Shown in pieces: positions 36,080 through 49,613 of a stretch of 64,000 bases of DNA (its first letter is position 1; every line of letters starts with the position of its first letter). The DNA is taken from the NCBI RefSeq assembly GCF_901827175.1, contig NZ_LR594662.1:3782001-3846000 (forward strand). The letters run 5' to 3'. Origin of the DNA: Variovorax sp. RA8 (GTDB lineage: Bacteria; Pseudomonadota; Gammaproteobacteria; Burkholderiales; Burkholderiaceae_C). A program made the translations under genes and the position numbers. Under the pieces are notes generated by a model that made no database searches, had not been told where the DNA came from, and worked only from the letters and a program-made list of their open reading frames with translations.

Positions 36080-36370
36080 ATGATCACTCGTCCCCTCGCC
36101 ATCACCGCCCTCGCCCTCGGCGCCCTCGCCGCCGGTTCCGCCATGGCCCAGGACACGAAGCCGATGGCAGACAAGATGGCCGCGATGGAAAAATGCTACG
36201 GCGTCTCGATGGCCGGCAAGAACGACTGCGCCGCCGGCCCAGGCACCACCTGCGCGGGCACCTCGAAGGTCGACTACCAGGGCAACGCCTGGAAGAACGT
36301 GCCGGCCGGCACCTGCGCCACGATCAAGACGCCCAAGGGCATGGGCTCGCTGACGCCGATCAAGTCCTGA
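36080..36370 (+). CDS. bufA: Bufferin precursor peptide (DUF2282)
   Basis: A 96-residue precursor of the DUF2282 family. A signal peptide ends at SAMA (residues 1-23). The mature part has four cysteines: Cys39 (EKCYGV), Cys50 (GKNDC), Cys58 (TTCAG) and Cys79 (GTCATI), the classic bufferin spacing. In characterised bufferins the MNIO enzyme converts cysteines (two central ones in the best-studied case) to thiooxazoles, and the exported peptide chelates copper. Unlike most RiPPs it carries a Sec signal instead of a cleaved leader. It opens a SigF-controlled operon. Confidence 0.9.
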   Translation: MITRPLAITALALGALAAGSAMAQDTKPMADKMAAMEKCYGVSMAGKNDCAAGPGTTCAGTSKVDYQGNAWKNVPAGTCATIKTPKGMGSLTPIKS

Positions 36371-36395
36371 TCGACCCCGCGGCCGCGTCCACCCC

Positions 36396-37247
36396 ATGTC
36401 CTCCCCCGCGCTCACGGCCGGCCTCGGCCTCAAGGCCGAACACTACGACGCCGCCGTGTCGGCCCGGGTCGAGGGGCTGTGGTTCGAGGTGCATCCCGAG
36501 AACTACATGGTGGCAGGCGGGCCGCGGCTCGGCTGGCTCGAGGCCGTGCGCGAACGGCATCCCGTCTCGCTGCACGGCGTCTCGCTCTCCTTCGCCGGAG
36601 AGAACGAGCCCGATGCCGCGCACCTGCGCCGGCTGGCAGTGCTTGCCGAGCGCATCCGGCCCGCGCTGATCTCCGAACACCTCGCCTGGTCGGCCTGGAA
36701 CGGCCACTACTTTCCCGATCTGCTTCCCTTCGCGCGCACGACCGAGGCCCTGCACCGCATCGCCGCGAACGTCGGCCGGGCGCAGGACGCGCTGGCCACG
36801 CCGATCGCCATCGAGAACCCCTCCCACTACCTGCGCTTCGACGGCCACGCCTGGGACGAGATCGACTTCCTTGCCGAGCTGGCGCGCCGCACCGGCTGCA
36901 CGCTGCTGCTGGACATCAACAACGCCCATGTGTCGGCACGCAACCTGGGCTACTCGGCCGAGGCCTGGCTGGACCGCTTTCCGGCGGCGCTGGTCAGCGA
37001 GATCCATCTCGCCGGCCATTCGCACGACCCGGCGCTGGGCGAGGCCCTGCTGATCGACTCGCACGATGCGCCGGTCGCGCCCGAGGTCTGGCGTCTCTAT
37101 GGCCGCTTCATCGAGCGCGCCGGCGCGCGGCCCACGCTGATCGAGCGCGACGGCAACGTGCCGTCTTTCGACACGCTGATGACGGAGCGCAACGTCGCCG
37201 AAGTTGCGCTGCGCGAAGGCACGAGCGCACTGGAGGCCCAGTCATGA
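36396..37247 (+). CDS. bufB: MNIO-family (DUF692) bufferin-modifying enzyme
   Basis: A 283-residue TIM-barrel multinuclear non-heme iron oxidase. Putative iron ligands are visible in SLHGVSLSF, ISEHLAW, IENPSHY, LLDINNAHV, SEIHLAGHSHD and the C-terminal ERDGN. These enzymes oxidise peptide cysteines using O2. It starts 26 bp after the precursor stop and overlaps the DUF2063 gene by ATGA, as in described buf operons. Confidence 0.93.
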   Translation: MSSPALTAGLGLKAEHYDAAVSARVEGLWFEVHPENYMVAGGPRLGWLEAVRERHPVSLHGVSLSFAGENEPDAAHLRRLAVLAERIRPALISEHLAWSAWNGHYFPDLLPFARTTEALHRIAANVGRAQDALATPIAIENPSHYLRFDGHAWDEIDFLAELARRTGCTLLLDINNAHVSARNLGYSAEAWLDRFPAALVSEIHLAGHSHDPALGEALLIDSHDAPVAPEVWRLYGRFIERAGARPTLIERDGNVPSFDTLMTERNVAEVALREGTSALEAQS

Positions 37248-38014
37248 GCTTCCACGACGCTTTCGCCCAGGCCCTGTTCGCGCCCGAGGCGGTCACGGAC
37301 GCCGCGGTGCGGCGGCTCGCCGCGCAGCCTGCATTCGCGGTCTACCGCAACACGGTGATGAAGAGCTGCATCGATGCGCTCGAAGCCAATTTCCCTGCTG
37401 TCGCACGACTGGTGGGCAGCGAATGGTTCCGTGCCGCGGCCGCGCTGCATGCGGCGGCGAGCCCGCCGCGCGACGGACGGCTGCTGCACTACGGCGAGGG
37501 CTTCGCCGACTTTCTCCGGCACTTCGAGCCGGCCGCCGCGCTGCCTTACCTGCCCGATGTCGCACGCCTCGATGCGCTGTGGCGCGAGGTCCACGCGGCC
37601 GGGAATGCGCCAGTGCTCAATGCGGCATGGCTGGCGCGCCGTGCGCCCGATCGCCTCGCGGCCCTGGTGTTGCGCCTCCATTCGGCGGCGCGCTGGGCCT
37701 GGTTCGACGAGCAACCGATCTACAGCATCTGGGCGCGCAACCGCGGCGATGGCCACGATGGAGACGAAGAACTCTCCTGGCGTGGGGAAGGCGCACTCCT
37801 CACACGCCCCGCCGATGCCGTGACCTGGCGCGCCATCGGCCGGACCGGCTGCGCTTTCCTCGATGCCTGCGCCGCCGGCCTGCCCTTGGGCGAGGCCGCC
37901 GAGCAGGCCCTGGCCCTCGATGCCGATTGCGACCTCGCGGCGCTGCTCGAAGTCCTGCTGCGCGCCGGCGCCTTCACCACCACGCCTGACCCTTCTACCG
38001 AAAGCACGCCATGA
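37244..38014 (+). CDS. bufC: DUF2063 partner protein of the MNIO enzyme
   Basis: A 256-residue protein. The N-terminal DUF2063 domain (about 5-95) includes [23 protein letters not shown], the family hallmark, and probably serves as the peptide-recognition module. The C-terminal half is less conserved. Its gene follows the MNIO gene in nearly all bufferin operons. Both ends overlap neighbours by ATGA, so the three products are likely made in balance. Confidence 0.92.
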   Translation: MSFHDAFAQALFAPEAVTDAAVRRLAAQPAFAVYRNTVMKSCIDALEANFPAVARLVGSEWFRAAAALHAAASPPRDGRLLHYGEGFADFLRHFEPAAALPYLPDVARLDALWREVHAAGNAPVLNAAWLARRAPDRLAALVLRLHSAARWAWFDEQPIYSIWARNRGDGHDGDEELSWRGEGALLTRPADAVTWRAIGRTGCAFLDACAAGLPLGEAAEQALALDADCDLAALLEVLLRAGAFTTTPDPSTESTP

Positions 38015-38496
38015 GTTCGAACACCGCCGGATCTGCCCCCTTCGCAACCGAAGACACGCACAGCCTTCGCGCACGCTGGAATCGGATGGCCGAGCTGCTC
38101 ACGCGCCTCGTCCCGCACGACCTGCTGGCGCTGGCCACGCGCGTGGGCATCGCCGCCATCTTCTTTCTCTCGGGGCGCACGAAGGTCGAAGGCTTCCTGA
38201 TGCTGACGCCCAGCGCCTACGAGCTGTTCCGCACCGAGTACAGGCTGCCGCTGCTGCCGCCCGAGCTCGCCGCTCATCTCGCGGCCTACGCCGAGCACCT
38301 GTTCCCGGTGCTGCTGGTGCTGGGCCTGTTCACCCGCCTCTCGGCGCTCGCACTGCTGGGCATGACGCTGGTGATCCAGGTCTTCGTGTATCCCGATGCC
38401 TGGCCGACGCATCTCTCGTGGGCGGCGCTGCTGCTCTACCTCGTAGGACGCGGCGGCGGCGCGCTGGCGCTCGACCGGGTGTTGCGCATCGCCTAA
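38011..38496 (+). CDS. DoxX-family membrane protein
   Basis: A 161-residue protein with four predicted membrane helices (about 35-52, 78-97, 102-125, 132-152). [19 protein letters not shown] matches the DoxX start. Such genes often follow bufA-bufB-bufC; the function is unknown and could relate to redox or quinone handling at the membrane. Last gene of the operon; the ATG overlaps the bufC stop. Confidence 0.88.
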   Translation: MSSNTAGSAPFATEDTHSLRARWNRMAELLTRLVPHDLLALATRVGIAAIFFLSGRTKVEGFLMLTPSAYELFRTEYRLPLLPPELAAHLAAYAEHLFPVLLVLGLFTRLSALALLGMTLVIQVFVYPDAWPTHLSWAALLLYLVGRGGGALALDRVLRIA

Positions 38497-38562
38497 GCCC
38501 CGCAGCACGCGGCTTGCCAGCCGCGGAAGCCCTCGCTACATTGTGTTTTTTGAGGGCCTGCA

Positions 38563-39902
<1,340 letters not shown>

Positions 39903-39906
<4 letters not shown>

Positions 39907-41312
39907 GCAAGAACATCTATGGGCTCGATCCCGATCGGCCCACTTCCAACGCCGCCGTGCGCCATGCCGATGCCGACGGCCATGTCGACCCGGCGCTCGA
40001 GTTCGTGGAAGACACCGGCCATCCCGCCGGTGCAGTCGCCTTCCTGCGCACCACGCGTGCGATCCGCATTCGCGCAGAGGCGCTGCTGGCGCGCGCGCGG
40101 CGCGGCGAATCGGAATGGTTCACCATCGGCGACGAGGCGGCGCTCGACGAGACCGCGCGCACCGTCGCGGCGGTGACGCACGAGCGCTATCCCTCCGGCC
40201 CGATCCCCTTCCACAGCCGCTGGCGCCACTTCGAGGCCGGCGAAGTGAACCGGCTCGAGGAGCTCGACCGGCTGCTGGGCGAGGTCGACCCGACGGAGCG
40301 CGCCCGCGCCCATGTCGACCTGGTGCTGGTGAGCGTGCTGCTCGATGCCGGCGCCGGACCCTATTGGCACTACACCGAGCCTGCCACCGGCAAGCGCTTC
40401 GCGCGCTCCGAGGGACTGGGCATTGCGAGCTTCCATGCCTTCACCAGCGGCCTGTTCTCCTCCAACCCCGATCGCCCCCTGCAGGCAGACGCCGCAGGGC
40501 TGCGCGGCCTGGTGACCGACCGGCTGGGCGATGCCTTCCAGGTCAGCGACACGAATCCGCTCGTGGGTCTCGCCGGCCGCGCCACGCTGCTGCGTCGCCT
40601 GGGCGAGGCGATGAGCGAGCAGCCCGAGACCTTCGGCGACGACGGCCGCCCGGGCGGCATGTTCAATGCGCTGGTCAGCCCCCTCGGCCCCAGCGCGCCG
40701 CCGACAGCGGAGGTCACGGCGCACCAGATTCTCTCGCTGCTGCTCGATTCGCTGTCGTGCATCTGGCCCTCCGCCAACCACGTCGACAGCCTCACCGCGG
40801 ACGGCAGCGATGCAGCAGGCGGCATCCCTTCGGGCGATCCCGCACTGGCCCTGGGCGACTGCTGGCGTCATCGCGCCGTACACGGGCCCGGGCTCACCAA
40901 CGGCTGGATGCCCTTCCACAAGCTCTCGCAGTGGCTCACCTATTCGCTCATCGAGCCCTTCGAATGGGCCGGCGTCAGGGTGCGCCACCTGGAGGCGCTG
41001 ACCGCCTTGCCCGAGTACCGCAACGGCGGCCTGCTGATCGACAGCGGTGTCATCGTGCCGCGGGACAAGGCCATGCTGGAGCTCACCTGGAAGACGGGCG
41101 ACGAGTTCATCGTCGAATGGCGCGCGCTGACCATCGCGCTGCTCGACGAGCTGGCGCCGCGCGTGCGCAAGGTGCTGGACCGCAGCGAGGAAGAGCTGCC
41201 GCTCGCCCGCGTGCTCGAAGGCGGCACCTGGGCCGCGGGCCGCGTACTGGCACAGCGCTTGCGTGGAGGAACGCCGCCCCTGCGCATCGAGAGCGACGGC
41301 ACGGTCTTCTAG
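39903..41312 (+). CDS. urc4: URC4 (DUF1688) protein of uracil catabolism
   Basis: A 469-residue DUF1688 protein, one of the core URC genes with unknown biochemistry. Recognisable segments are [17 protein letters not shown] ([17 protein letters not shown]), [16 protein letters not shown] and the C-terminal [25 protein letters not shown]. The ATG overlaps urc1 by ATGA. The genetic link to uracil use was made in yeast (Lachancea kluyveri) and in bacteria; the exact reaction remains open. Confidence 0.88.
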
Positions 41313-41346
41313 ACTCCCCACTTTCGAAACGCATTCAAGCCCACCC

Positions 41347-41976
<630 letters not shown>

Positions 41977-41978
41977 CG

Positions 41979-42065
41979 CTCGCCCCCAGGTTGGCTCACT
42001 TCGTGTAGCCGCCCACCCCCTACCGGGGGCAACACCAGCGGCCCGGCGAAGCCGGTTCCGCGGTG
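41979..42065 (-). repeat. Dispersed intergenic repeat, copy C (inverted)
   Basis: Lies just after the upp stop. On the plus strand it reads CCCCCAGG, then CACTTCGTGTAG, then a CCCCCTACCGGGGG stem, the reverse complement order of copies A and B. More diverged than A/B. Confidence 0.65.
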
Positions 42066-42099
42066 TTTCCCGAATGAATTGCAACCTGAGGAGAAGCCT

Positions 42100-43101
42100 G
42101 TGTCCTTACGCCGTCATCTGATCGCCCGTTCAGTCGCCCTAGCCGCAGCGCTCGTGGTGTGCACACCCGGCCTTGCGCTTGCGCAGGCCAAGCTCAAGGT
42201 GGCCGCCGTCTACACGGTGCCCTTCGAGCAGCAATGGGTCGGCCGCATCCACAAGGCGCTGAAAGCGGCGGAAGCGCGCGGCGAGATCGAGTACAAGGCG
42301 ACCGAGAACGTCGCCAACGCCGACTACGAGCGCGTGATGCGCGAGTATGCGCAGGCCGGCAACCAGCTGATCCTGGGCGAGGTCTTCGGCGTCGAGGCAG
42401 CGGCGCGCAAGGTCGCCAAGGACTTCCCGAAGACGGCCTTCCTGATGGGCTCGTCGCTGAAGCCGCAGGCGCCCAACTTCTCGGTCTTCGACAACTACAT
42501 CCAGGAGCCGGCCTATCTCTCCGGGATGGTCGCCGGCGGCATGACCAAGACCAACAAGATCGGCATGGTGGGCGGCTTCCCCATTCCCGAGGTCAACCGG
42601 CTGATGAATGCCTTCATGGCAGGTGCGAGGGAGACCAACCCGAAGGTGGAGTTCAGCGTGAGCTTCATCAACAGCTGGTTCGATCCGCCCAAGGCCAAGG
42701 AGGCCGCCTTCGCGATGATCGACAAGGGCGCCGACGTGATGTACGCGGAGCGCTTCGGCGTCAGCGACGCGGCCAAGGAAAAGGGCAAGCTCGCCATCGG
42801 CAACGTGATCGATACGCAGGACAAGTACCCCGACACCGTGGTGGCCTCGGCGCTCTGGAACTTCGAGCCGTCGGCCGACCGGGCGATCAAGCTGGTGAAG
42901 GAAGGCAAGTTCACCGCCGAGGACTACGGCCCCTATTCGATGATGAAGCACAAGGGCTCCGAGCTGGCGCCGCTGGGCACCTTCGAGAAGAAGGTGCCGG
43001 CCGGGATCGTCGCCAAGGTCAAGGCCAAGGAGGCCGACATCCTGTCGGGCAAGTTCACGGTGAAGGTGGACGACAGCCAGCCGAAGTCCACCGCGAAATA
43101 G
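42100..43101 (+). CDS. BMP-family nucleoside/nucleobase-binding protein (ABC importer)
   Basis: A 333-residue periplasmic binding protein of the Bmp/Med/PnrA family. A signal peptide ends around LALAQA (residue 27). Segments VGRIHKALKAAEARG, NYIQEPAYLSGMVAG and FDPPKAKEAAFAMIDKGADV are typical. The start is GTG at 42100, with GAGGAG 6 bases upstream; an upstream in-frame TTG lacks a site. With two permeases and a fused ATPase downstream it forms a complete importer, likely for uracil, cytosine or a pyrimidine nucleoside. Confidence 0.88.
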   Translation: MSLRRHLIARSVALAAALVVCTPGLALAQAKLKVAAVYTVPFEQQWVGRIHKALKAAEARGEIEYKATENVANADYERVMREYAQAGNQLILGEVFGVEAAARKVAKDFPKTAFLMGSSLKPQAPNFSVFDNYIQEPAYLSGMVAGGMTKTNKIGMVGGFPIPEVNRLMNAFMAGARETNPKVEFSVSFINSWFDPPKAKEAAFAMIDKGADVMYAERFGVSDAAKEKGKLAIGNVIDTQDKYPDTVVASALWNFEPSADRAIKLVKEGKFTAEDYGPYSMMKHKGSELAPLGTFEKKVPAGIVAKVKAKEADILSGKFTVKVDDSQPKSTAK

Positions 43102-43106
43102 GCGAG

Positions 43107-44661
<1,555 letters not shown>

Positions 44662-44663
<2 letters not shown>

Positions 44664-44740
44664 GCGCAGCGCCGGGCCGCCCCAAGCAAGCGCGCGCCCC
44701 CTCGGGCGCAGCGAGGACACGAATTGCCCAGCGCGGGGGG
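44662..44740 (+). repeat. Dispersed intergenic repeat, copy D
   Basis: Begins at the ATPase stop codon like copy A begins at the halogenase stop. Contains CGCCCCCTCGGGCG, then GGACACGAATTG and a terminal G-run, in the same orientation as A and B. It separates the ATPase from the first permease. Confidence 0.65.
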
Positions 44741-44748
44741 CCACATCC

Positions 44749-45810
44749 GTGAGGCTGGAGCGCCGCCACCAGACCTCGCGCGCCGCGCTGCTGCTGGCGC
44801 CCGTGGGCGCGGTCGGCTTCACGCTGCTGGTCAGCGCGCTGCTGGTGCTGTGGGCCGGAGCGCCGGTGGGCCGAACCTATGCGCTGCTGCTGCAGGGCGG
44901 CTTCGGCTCGGTCTTCGCCTGGAGCGAGACGCTGACGCGCGCCACGCCGCTGATCCTCACCGGCCTCGCGGCCACCGTGGCTTTCAAGGCCCGGCTCTTC
45001 AACATCGGTGCGGAGGGGCAGTTCTATGGCGGCGCGCTGGCCGCGGTGGCGGTGGGCGGACTGCATGGCGGCACCGGCTTCGCGTTGCCGGGCTGGCTGC
45101 TGTTCCCACTGATGATGGCGGCCGCCGCCTGCGTCGGCGCGCTGCTGCTGCTCGGGCCCGCGCTGATGAAGAACAGGCTGGGCGTGGACGAGGTGGTGAC
45201 TACGCTGCTGATGAACTTCATCGTGCTGCTCGGGGTCTCGGCCCTGCTCGACGGTCCGATGAAGGACCCGACGGCGATGGGCTGGCCGCAGAGCGTGTCG
45301 TTGCAGCCGGAGCTCGAGCTGAGCAGGATGGTCGCGCAGACCCGCGTCCACACCGGCCTGCTGTGGGCCGGCGCGCTGGCGGTCCTGGCCTGGGTCCTGT
45401 TCAAGTACACGGTGGCTGGCTTCGACATCCGCGCACTGGGCGCCAACGCGCGTGCCGCAGCCTTTGCCGGCGTGCCCGTCACGCGCACCGTGGTACTGGT
45501 GGCCTTGATCTCCGGCGCGCTGGCCGGGCTGGCCGGCGCGATCGAGGTCGCGGGCCGCACCAGCTATGTCACGCTGGACCTGTCGCCGGGCTACGGCTAC
45601 AGCGGCATCGTGATCGCGATGCTGGCGGGATTGCATCCCCTGGGCGTGCTCGCCGCGGGCGTCTTCGTGGCCGGCGTGCAGGTGGGGGCCGACACCATGA
45701 GCCGTGCGATCGGGGTACCCACCTACATCGCGGACGTGATCGTTGCGGCCTCGCTGATCGCGGTGCTGGTGGCCACACTGCTGACCCAATACAAGCTGCG
45801 ATGGAAATAG
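44749..45810 (+). CDS. ABC transporter permease (nucleoside-type)
   Basis: A 353-residue permease of the BPD_transp_2 family with about nine hydrophobic segments. FNIGAEGQFYGGA near 84 and KNRLGVDEVVTTLLMNFI near 140 are the family hallmarks. The start is GTG at 44749; no ATG lies between the repeat and the first helix. The 3' end overlaps permease two by 10 bp. Confidence 0.88.
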   Translation: MRLERRHQTSRAALLLAPVGAVGFTLLVSALLVLWAGAPVGRTYALLLQGGFGSVFAWSETLTRATPLILTGLAATVAFKARLFNIGAEGQFYGGALAAVAVGGLHGGTGFALPGWLLFPLMMAAAACVGALLLLGPALMKNRLGVDEVVTTLLMNFIVLLGVSALLDGPMKDPTAMGWPQSVSLQPELELSRMVAQTRVHTGLLWAGALAVLAWVLFKYTVAGFDIRALGANARAAAFAGVPVTRTVVLVALISGALAGLAGAIEVAGRTSYVTLDLSPGYGYSGIVIAMLAGLHPLGVLAAGVFVAGVQVGADTMSRAIGVPTYIADVIVAASLIAVLVATLLTQYKLRWK

Positions 45811-46721
45811 CCGAGATCCTTGGCAACCAGGCCTTCTGGGTGGCGGTGCTGCGCATCGCCACGCCCTTGATCTTCGGCACTCTGGGGGTGCTGCTGTGCG
45901 AGCGCGCCGGCGTGCTGAACCTCGGCATCGAGGGGATCATGGTCGCCGGCGCCTTTGCCGGCTGGCTCGCAGTCTATGCGGGCGCGCCGTTGTGGTTGGG
46001 CGTCGCGGTGGCAGCGCTCACCGGCGCGGTGTTCGGCCTGCTTCATGCCTTGCTGACCGTGGGCCTCGCACTGTCGCAGCACGTGTCGGGCCTGGGCATC
46101 ACGCTGCTGGCGACGGCGCTCAGCTACTACGGCTACCGGGTGAGCTTCCCGAAGGTCAGCACGCCACCCACGGTCTCCCCCTTCGCACCGATGGCGTGGC
46201 TGCCCATCCCGGTGCTCGACGCGCAGACCCCGCTCACGCTGCTGGCGCTGCTGCTGGTGCCGCTGCTCGCCTATGTGCTCCACCGAACGCCGCTGGGGCT
46301 GGCGTTGCGGATGGTCGGCGAGAACCCGCAGGCGGCCGAGGGCCAGGGCGTGTCGGTGGCGGCGGTGCGCACGGGCGCGATCGTCGCCGGATCGGCGCTG
46401 ATGGGCGTGGCGGGCTCCTTCCTCACGCTTTCGGCCTTCAACGCCTTCTTCTTCAACATGGTCAACGGCCGCGGCTGGATCTGCGTGGCGCTGGTGGTCT
46501 TCGCCTCGTGGCGGCCGGGCAAGGCCCTGCTGGGCGCCCTGCTGTTCGCCTTCTTCGACGCGCTGCAGCTGCGGCTGCAACAATCGGGCGACGCGCTGCT
46601 GCCCTATCAGCTGTACCTGATGCTGCCCTATGTGCTGTCGATCGTGGCGCTGGTGCTGGTGGCGCGCAAGGCCGGGTATCCGCAAGCCCTGATGAAGCCC
46701 TACCGCAAGGGAGAACGTTGA
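45801..46721 (+). CDS. ABC transporter permease 2 (nucleoside-type)
   Basis: A 306-residue partner permease. LCERAGVLNLGIEGIMVAGAF near 33 is the hallmark of the second subunit in BMP-type importers, and GLALRMVGENPQAAEGQGV lies in the conserved cytoplasmic loop. The ATG overlaps the first permease gene. Together they form the membrane channel. Confidence 0.9.
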   Translation: MEIAEILGNQAFWVAVLRIATPLIFGTLGVLLCERAGVLNLGIEGIMVAGAFAGWLAVYAGAPLWLGVAVAALTGAVFGLLHALLTVGLALSQHVSGLGITLLATALSYYGYRVSFPKVSTPPTVSPFAPMAWLPIPVLDAQTPLTLLALLLVPLLAYVLHRTPLGLALRMVGENPQAAEGQGVSVAAVRTGAIVAGSALMGVAGSFLTLSAFNAFFFNMVNGRGWICVALVVFASWRPGKALLGALLFAFFDALQLRLQQSGDALLPYQLYLMLPYVLSIVALVLVARKAGYPQALMKPYRKGER

Positions 46722-46723
46722 AC

Positions 46724-48004
46724 ATGCTCGATCTGCTGATCCACAACGCCACGCTGCCCGACGGGCGCGGCGGCATGTCCATCGCCGTGCAGGACGGCCG
46801 CATCGCCGAAGTAACGGCGGGCCTGGATGCACCGGCGCACGAGAAGCTCGACGCCCAGGGCCTGCTGGTCGCACCGCATTTCGTCGATCCGCATTTCCAC
46901 ATGGACGCCGCACTGAGCTACGGCTTGCCGCGGGTCAACGATAGCGGCACGCTGCTCGAAGGCATCGCGCTGTGGGGCGAGCTCAAGCCGCTGCTCACCG
47001 CCGAGGCGCTGGTCGACCGCGCCATGGCCTACTGCGACTGGGCGGTGGCCAAGGGCCTGCTCGCGATCCGCAGCCATGTGGACACCAGCGACCCGAGCCT
47101 GCTCGCGGTGGACGCGCTGCTCGATGTCAAGAAGCGCGTCGCACCGTACCTGACGCTGCAGCTGGTCGCCTTTCCGCAGGACGGCGTCCTGCGCACGGCG
47201 GGCGGCGTCGACAACCTGAAGCGTGCCCTGGACAAGGGCGTGGACGTGGTCGGCGGCATCCCGCACTTCGAGCGCACCATGGCCGATGGCGCCGCCAGTG
47301 TGAAGCTGCTGTGCGAGCTGGCCGCCGAACGCGGGCTGCCGGTGGACATGCACTGCGACGAGTCGGACGACCCGCTCTCGCGCCACATCGAGACCCTGGC
47401 CTTCGAGGCGCAGCGGCTCGGGCTGCAAGGGCGCGTGACGGGCTCGCACTGCACCTCCATGCATTCGATGGACAACTACTACGTGAGCAAGCTGCTCCCC
47501 CTGATCGCCGAGGCCGGCGTCGGCGTGGTCGCCAACCCGCTGATCAACATCACGCTGCAGGGCCGCCACGACACCTATCCCAAGCGCCGCGGCATGACCC
47601 GCGTGCCCGAGCTGATGGCGCAGGGCGTGAACGTGGCCTTCGGCCACGACTGTGTGATGGACCCGTGGTACGGCATGGGCTCGGGCGACATGCTGGAGGT
47701 CGCGCACATGGGCCTGCACGTGGCGCAGATGACCAGCCAGCAGGGCATCCGCCGGTGCTTCGACGCGGTGACGGCGAATGCCGCGAAGGTGCTCGGGCTC
47801 TCGGGCTACGGCGTGGAGTCGGGCTGCGACGCGAGCTTCGTGCTGCTGCAGGCGAGCGATCCCGTCGAGGCGATCCGGCTGCGTGCGCCGCGGCTCAAGG
47901 TCTGGCGCCGGGGCCGGCTGCTGGCGGAGACGCCGGCGGCGACGGCAGCGCTGCATCTGCCGGACCGGCCCGCCGCGACGAGTTGGATGGCTTCGCGGAC
48001 CTGA
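46724..48004 (+). CDS. Cytosine deaminase-like amidohydrolase (CodA family)
   Basis: A 426-residue metal-dependent hydrolase. The HFHMDAAL metal site is near 56, SHVDTSD near 118, HCDESDD near 208, GSHCTSMH near 239 and FGHDCVMDPWYGMGSGDML near 305, all in register with E. coli CodA. It probably deaminates cytosine to uracil, which Upp and Urc1/Urc4 then process. Related isoguanine or creatinine deaminases share the motifs, so the substrate rests on operon context. Two bases separate it from the upstream permease stop. Confidence 0.85.
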   Translation: MLDLLIHNATLPDGRGGMSIAVQDGRIAEVTAGLDAPAHEKLDAQGLLVAPHFVDPHFHMDAALSYGLPRVNDSGTLLEGIALWGELKPLLTAEALVDRAMAYCDWAVAKGLLAIRSHVDTSDPSLLAVDALLDVKKRVAPYLTLQLVAFPQDGVLRTAGGVDNLKRALDKGVDVVGGIPHFERTMADGAASVKLLCELAAERGLPVDMHCDESDDPLSRHIETLAFEAQRLGLQGRVTGSHCTSMHSMDNYYVSKLLPLIAEAGVGVVANPLINITLQGRHDTYPKRRGMTRVPELMAQGVNVAFGHDCVMDPWYGMGSGDMLEVAHMGLHVAQMTSQQGIRRCFDAVTANAAKVLGLSGYGVESGCDASFVLLQASDPVEAIRLRAPRLKVWRRGRLLAETPAATAALHLPDRPAATSWMASRT

Positions 48005-48085
48005 GCGCTCGCACCGTCGTCGTCATCGTCATTTGAGCGGGACACCGGGCCGCACGCGTGCGAGTCGCCCGCGTGCGCCCTTGCT

Positions 48086-49531
48086 TCAGGTCGAAGGCGC
48101 GATGGCCTCGGCATATTCGTAGAGGGCGCCGAGGATCTCCTCGCCGCGCTGGTCGGCCGTCTCGGCCAGCGCATCGATCTCGGCGAAGAGCTGATCGACG
48201 TTGCGCGCGCCGCCCTCGCCTTCGAGCAGACGCACCGCGCGGTGCGCTTCCCAGCGCGCCGCCTGCTCGGCATCGAGCGTCTCGGGAAAGTTGCGCGCGC
48301 GGTAGCGGAACACCAGTTCCTCCAGCCGCGGGTCGTCGAAACCGGTGCGCGCGCGCGCCAGCTCGGCTGGCGACAGGCCGCGCAGTTGCGTCAGCCGACG
48401 CCGGTCGTCGTTGCCGACGAAACCACCATACAGGTCCTCGTCGACATCGGGCGTCTCTTCGCGCGGCCGCTCGTAGACCTGCGGCCAGATCGCGCTCATG
48501 TCGGGCAGGGCCGCCGCCCGCGCAGCGTGGCGCATCGCCGTATCCAGATCGATGCCCCAGCGCGTCGCCATGGCCGGCGCGAGCGTCTTGAGGTTGCCGA
48601 CCACCATCGGCGACTTGTTGAGGTGCACACCCTTCAGCGGCAGGCGCAGCACGCCTTCCGGCAGATCGGCACTGCGCGTGAAGAGGCGCAAGCGCAGGGT
48701 CGCAACGTCGAGGTCGCGCAACTCGCTCGGGTCGTGCGCGAGGTCCCAGGCAAGCAGCTCGTTCTTGTTGGTCGGATGGCTCGCCAGCGGCCACATCACG
48801 GCCAGGCAGCCTCGTTCGGCCGGGAACATGCCCGAGACGTGCAGGAAGGGCCGCGCCGTCTCCCGCATGGCCGGCAGCCCAAGCTCAGCAGCGACACGGT
48901 CCTTCTTGCGCAGTCCCAGCGCGAAGTCGAAGAGCTTGGGCTGGCGCGTGCGGATGAGGCGCGCCAGCGCGATGGTGGCGCGCACATCCGACAGCGCATC
49001 GTGGGCCGCCTCGTGCAGCAGCCCGTTGGCGCGCGCCAGGTCTTCCAGCTTGAAGCTCTGCGACGCGTCTTCCTTCTTGGGCCACTCGATGCCCTCGGGG
49101 CGAAGCGCATAGCACAGCCGCACGACATCGAGCAGGTCCCAGCGACCGCAGTCGTTCTGCCACTCGCGCGCGTAGGGGTCGATGAGATTGCGCCAGAACA
49201 GGAAGCGCGTCACCTCGTCGTCGAAGCGGATGGTGTTGTAGCCCACGCCGATGGTGCCGGGCTGCGAGAACGCGGTTTCGATCTGCGCGGCGAACTCGTG
49301 CTCGGGCAGCCCGCGCTCGAGGCATAGCTGCGGCGTGATGCCGGTGATCAGGCAGGCCTGCGGGCTCGGCAGGTAGTCCGGCGCAGGCTTGCAGTAGATC
49401 ATCAACGCATCGCCGATCTCGTTGAGCTCGGCATCGGTGCGGATAGCGGCGAACTGCGCCGGCCGGTCACGCCGCGGCACCGCCCCGAAGGTCTCGTAGT
49501 CGTGCCAAAGAAAAGTCTGCTTCGTCATCAA
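48086..49531 (-). CDS. sbcB: Exodeoxyribonuclease I
   Basis: A 481-residue 3'-5' single-strand exonuclease. The DnaQ-like exo I motif WHDYETFG is at the N-terminus, GVGYNTIRFDDEVTRF gives exo II, and HDALSDVRATIALA gives exo III. The C-terminal SH3-like and helical domains follow. It acts in mismatch repair and recombination. Stands between the URC operon (convergent) and cardiolipin synthase (same strand). Confidence 0.95.
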   Translation of the reverse strand: MMTKQTFLWHDYETFGAVPRRDRPAQFAAIRTDAELNEIGDALMIYCKPAPDYLPSPQACLITGITPQLCLERGLPEHEFAAQIETAFSQPGTIGVGYNTIRFDDEVTRFLFWRNLIDPYAREWQNDCGRWDLLDVVRLCYALRPEGIEWPKKEDASQSFKLEDLARANGLLHEAAHDALSDVRATIALARLIRTRQPKLFDFALGLRKKDRVAAELGLPAMRETARPFLHVSGMFPAERGCLAVMWPLASHPTNKNELLAWDLAHDPSELRDLDVATLRLRLFTRSADLPEGVLRLPLKGVHLNKSPMVVGNLKTLAPAMATRWGIDLDTAMRHAARAAALPDMSAIWPQVYERPREETPDVDEDLYGGFVGNDDRRRLTQLRGLSPAELARARTGFDDPRLEELVFRYRARNFPETLDAEQAARWEAHRAVRLLEGEGGARNVDQLFAEIDALAETADQRGEEILGALYEYAEAIAPST

Positions 49532-49613
49532 GGTGATTTTTCTCCCTCTTTCTTACTTTTGCGCGTCCGCGAAACCTTCGCGTCCTCTCTCCGGCAATCC
49601 ATCGCGCTCCCTG

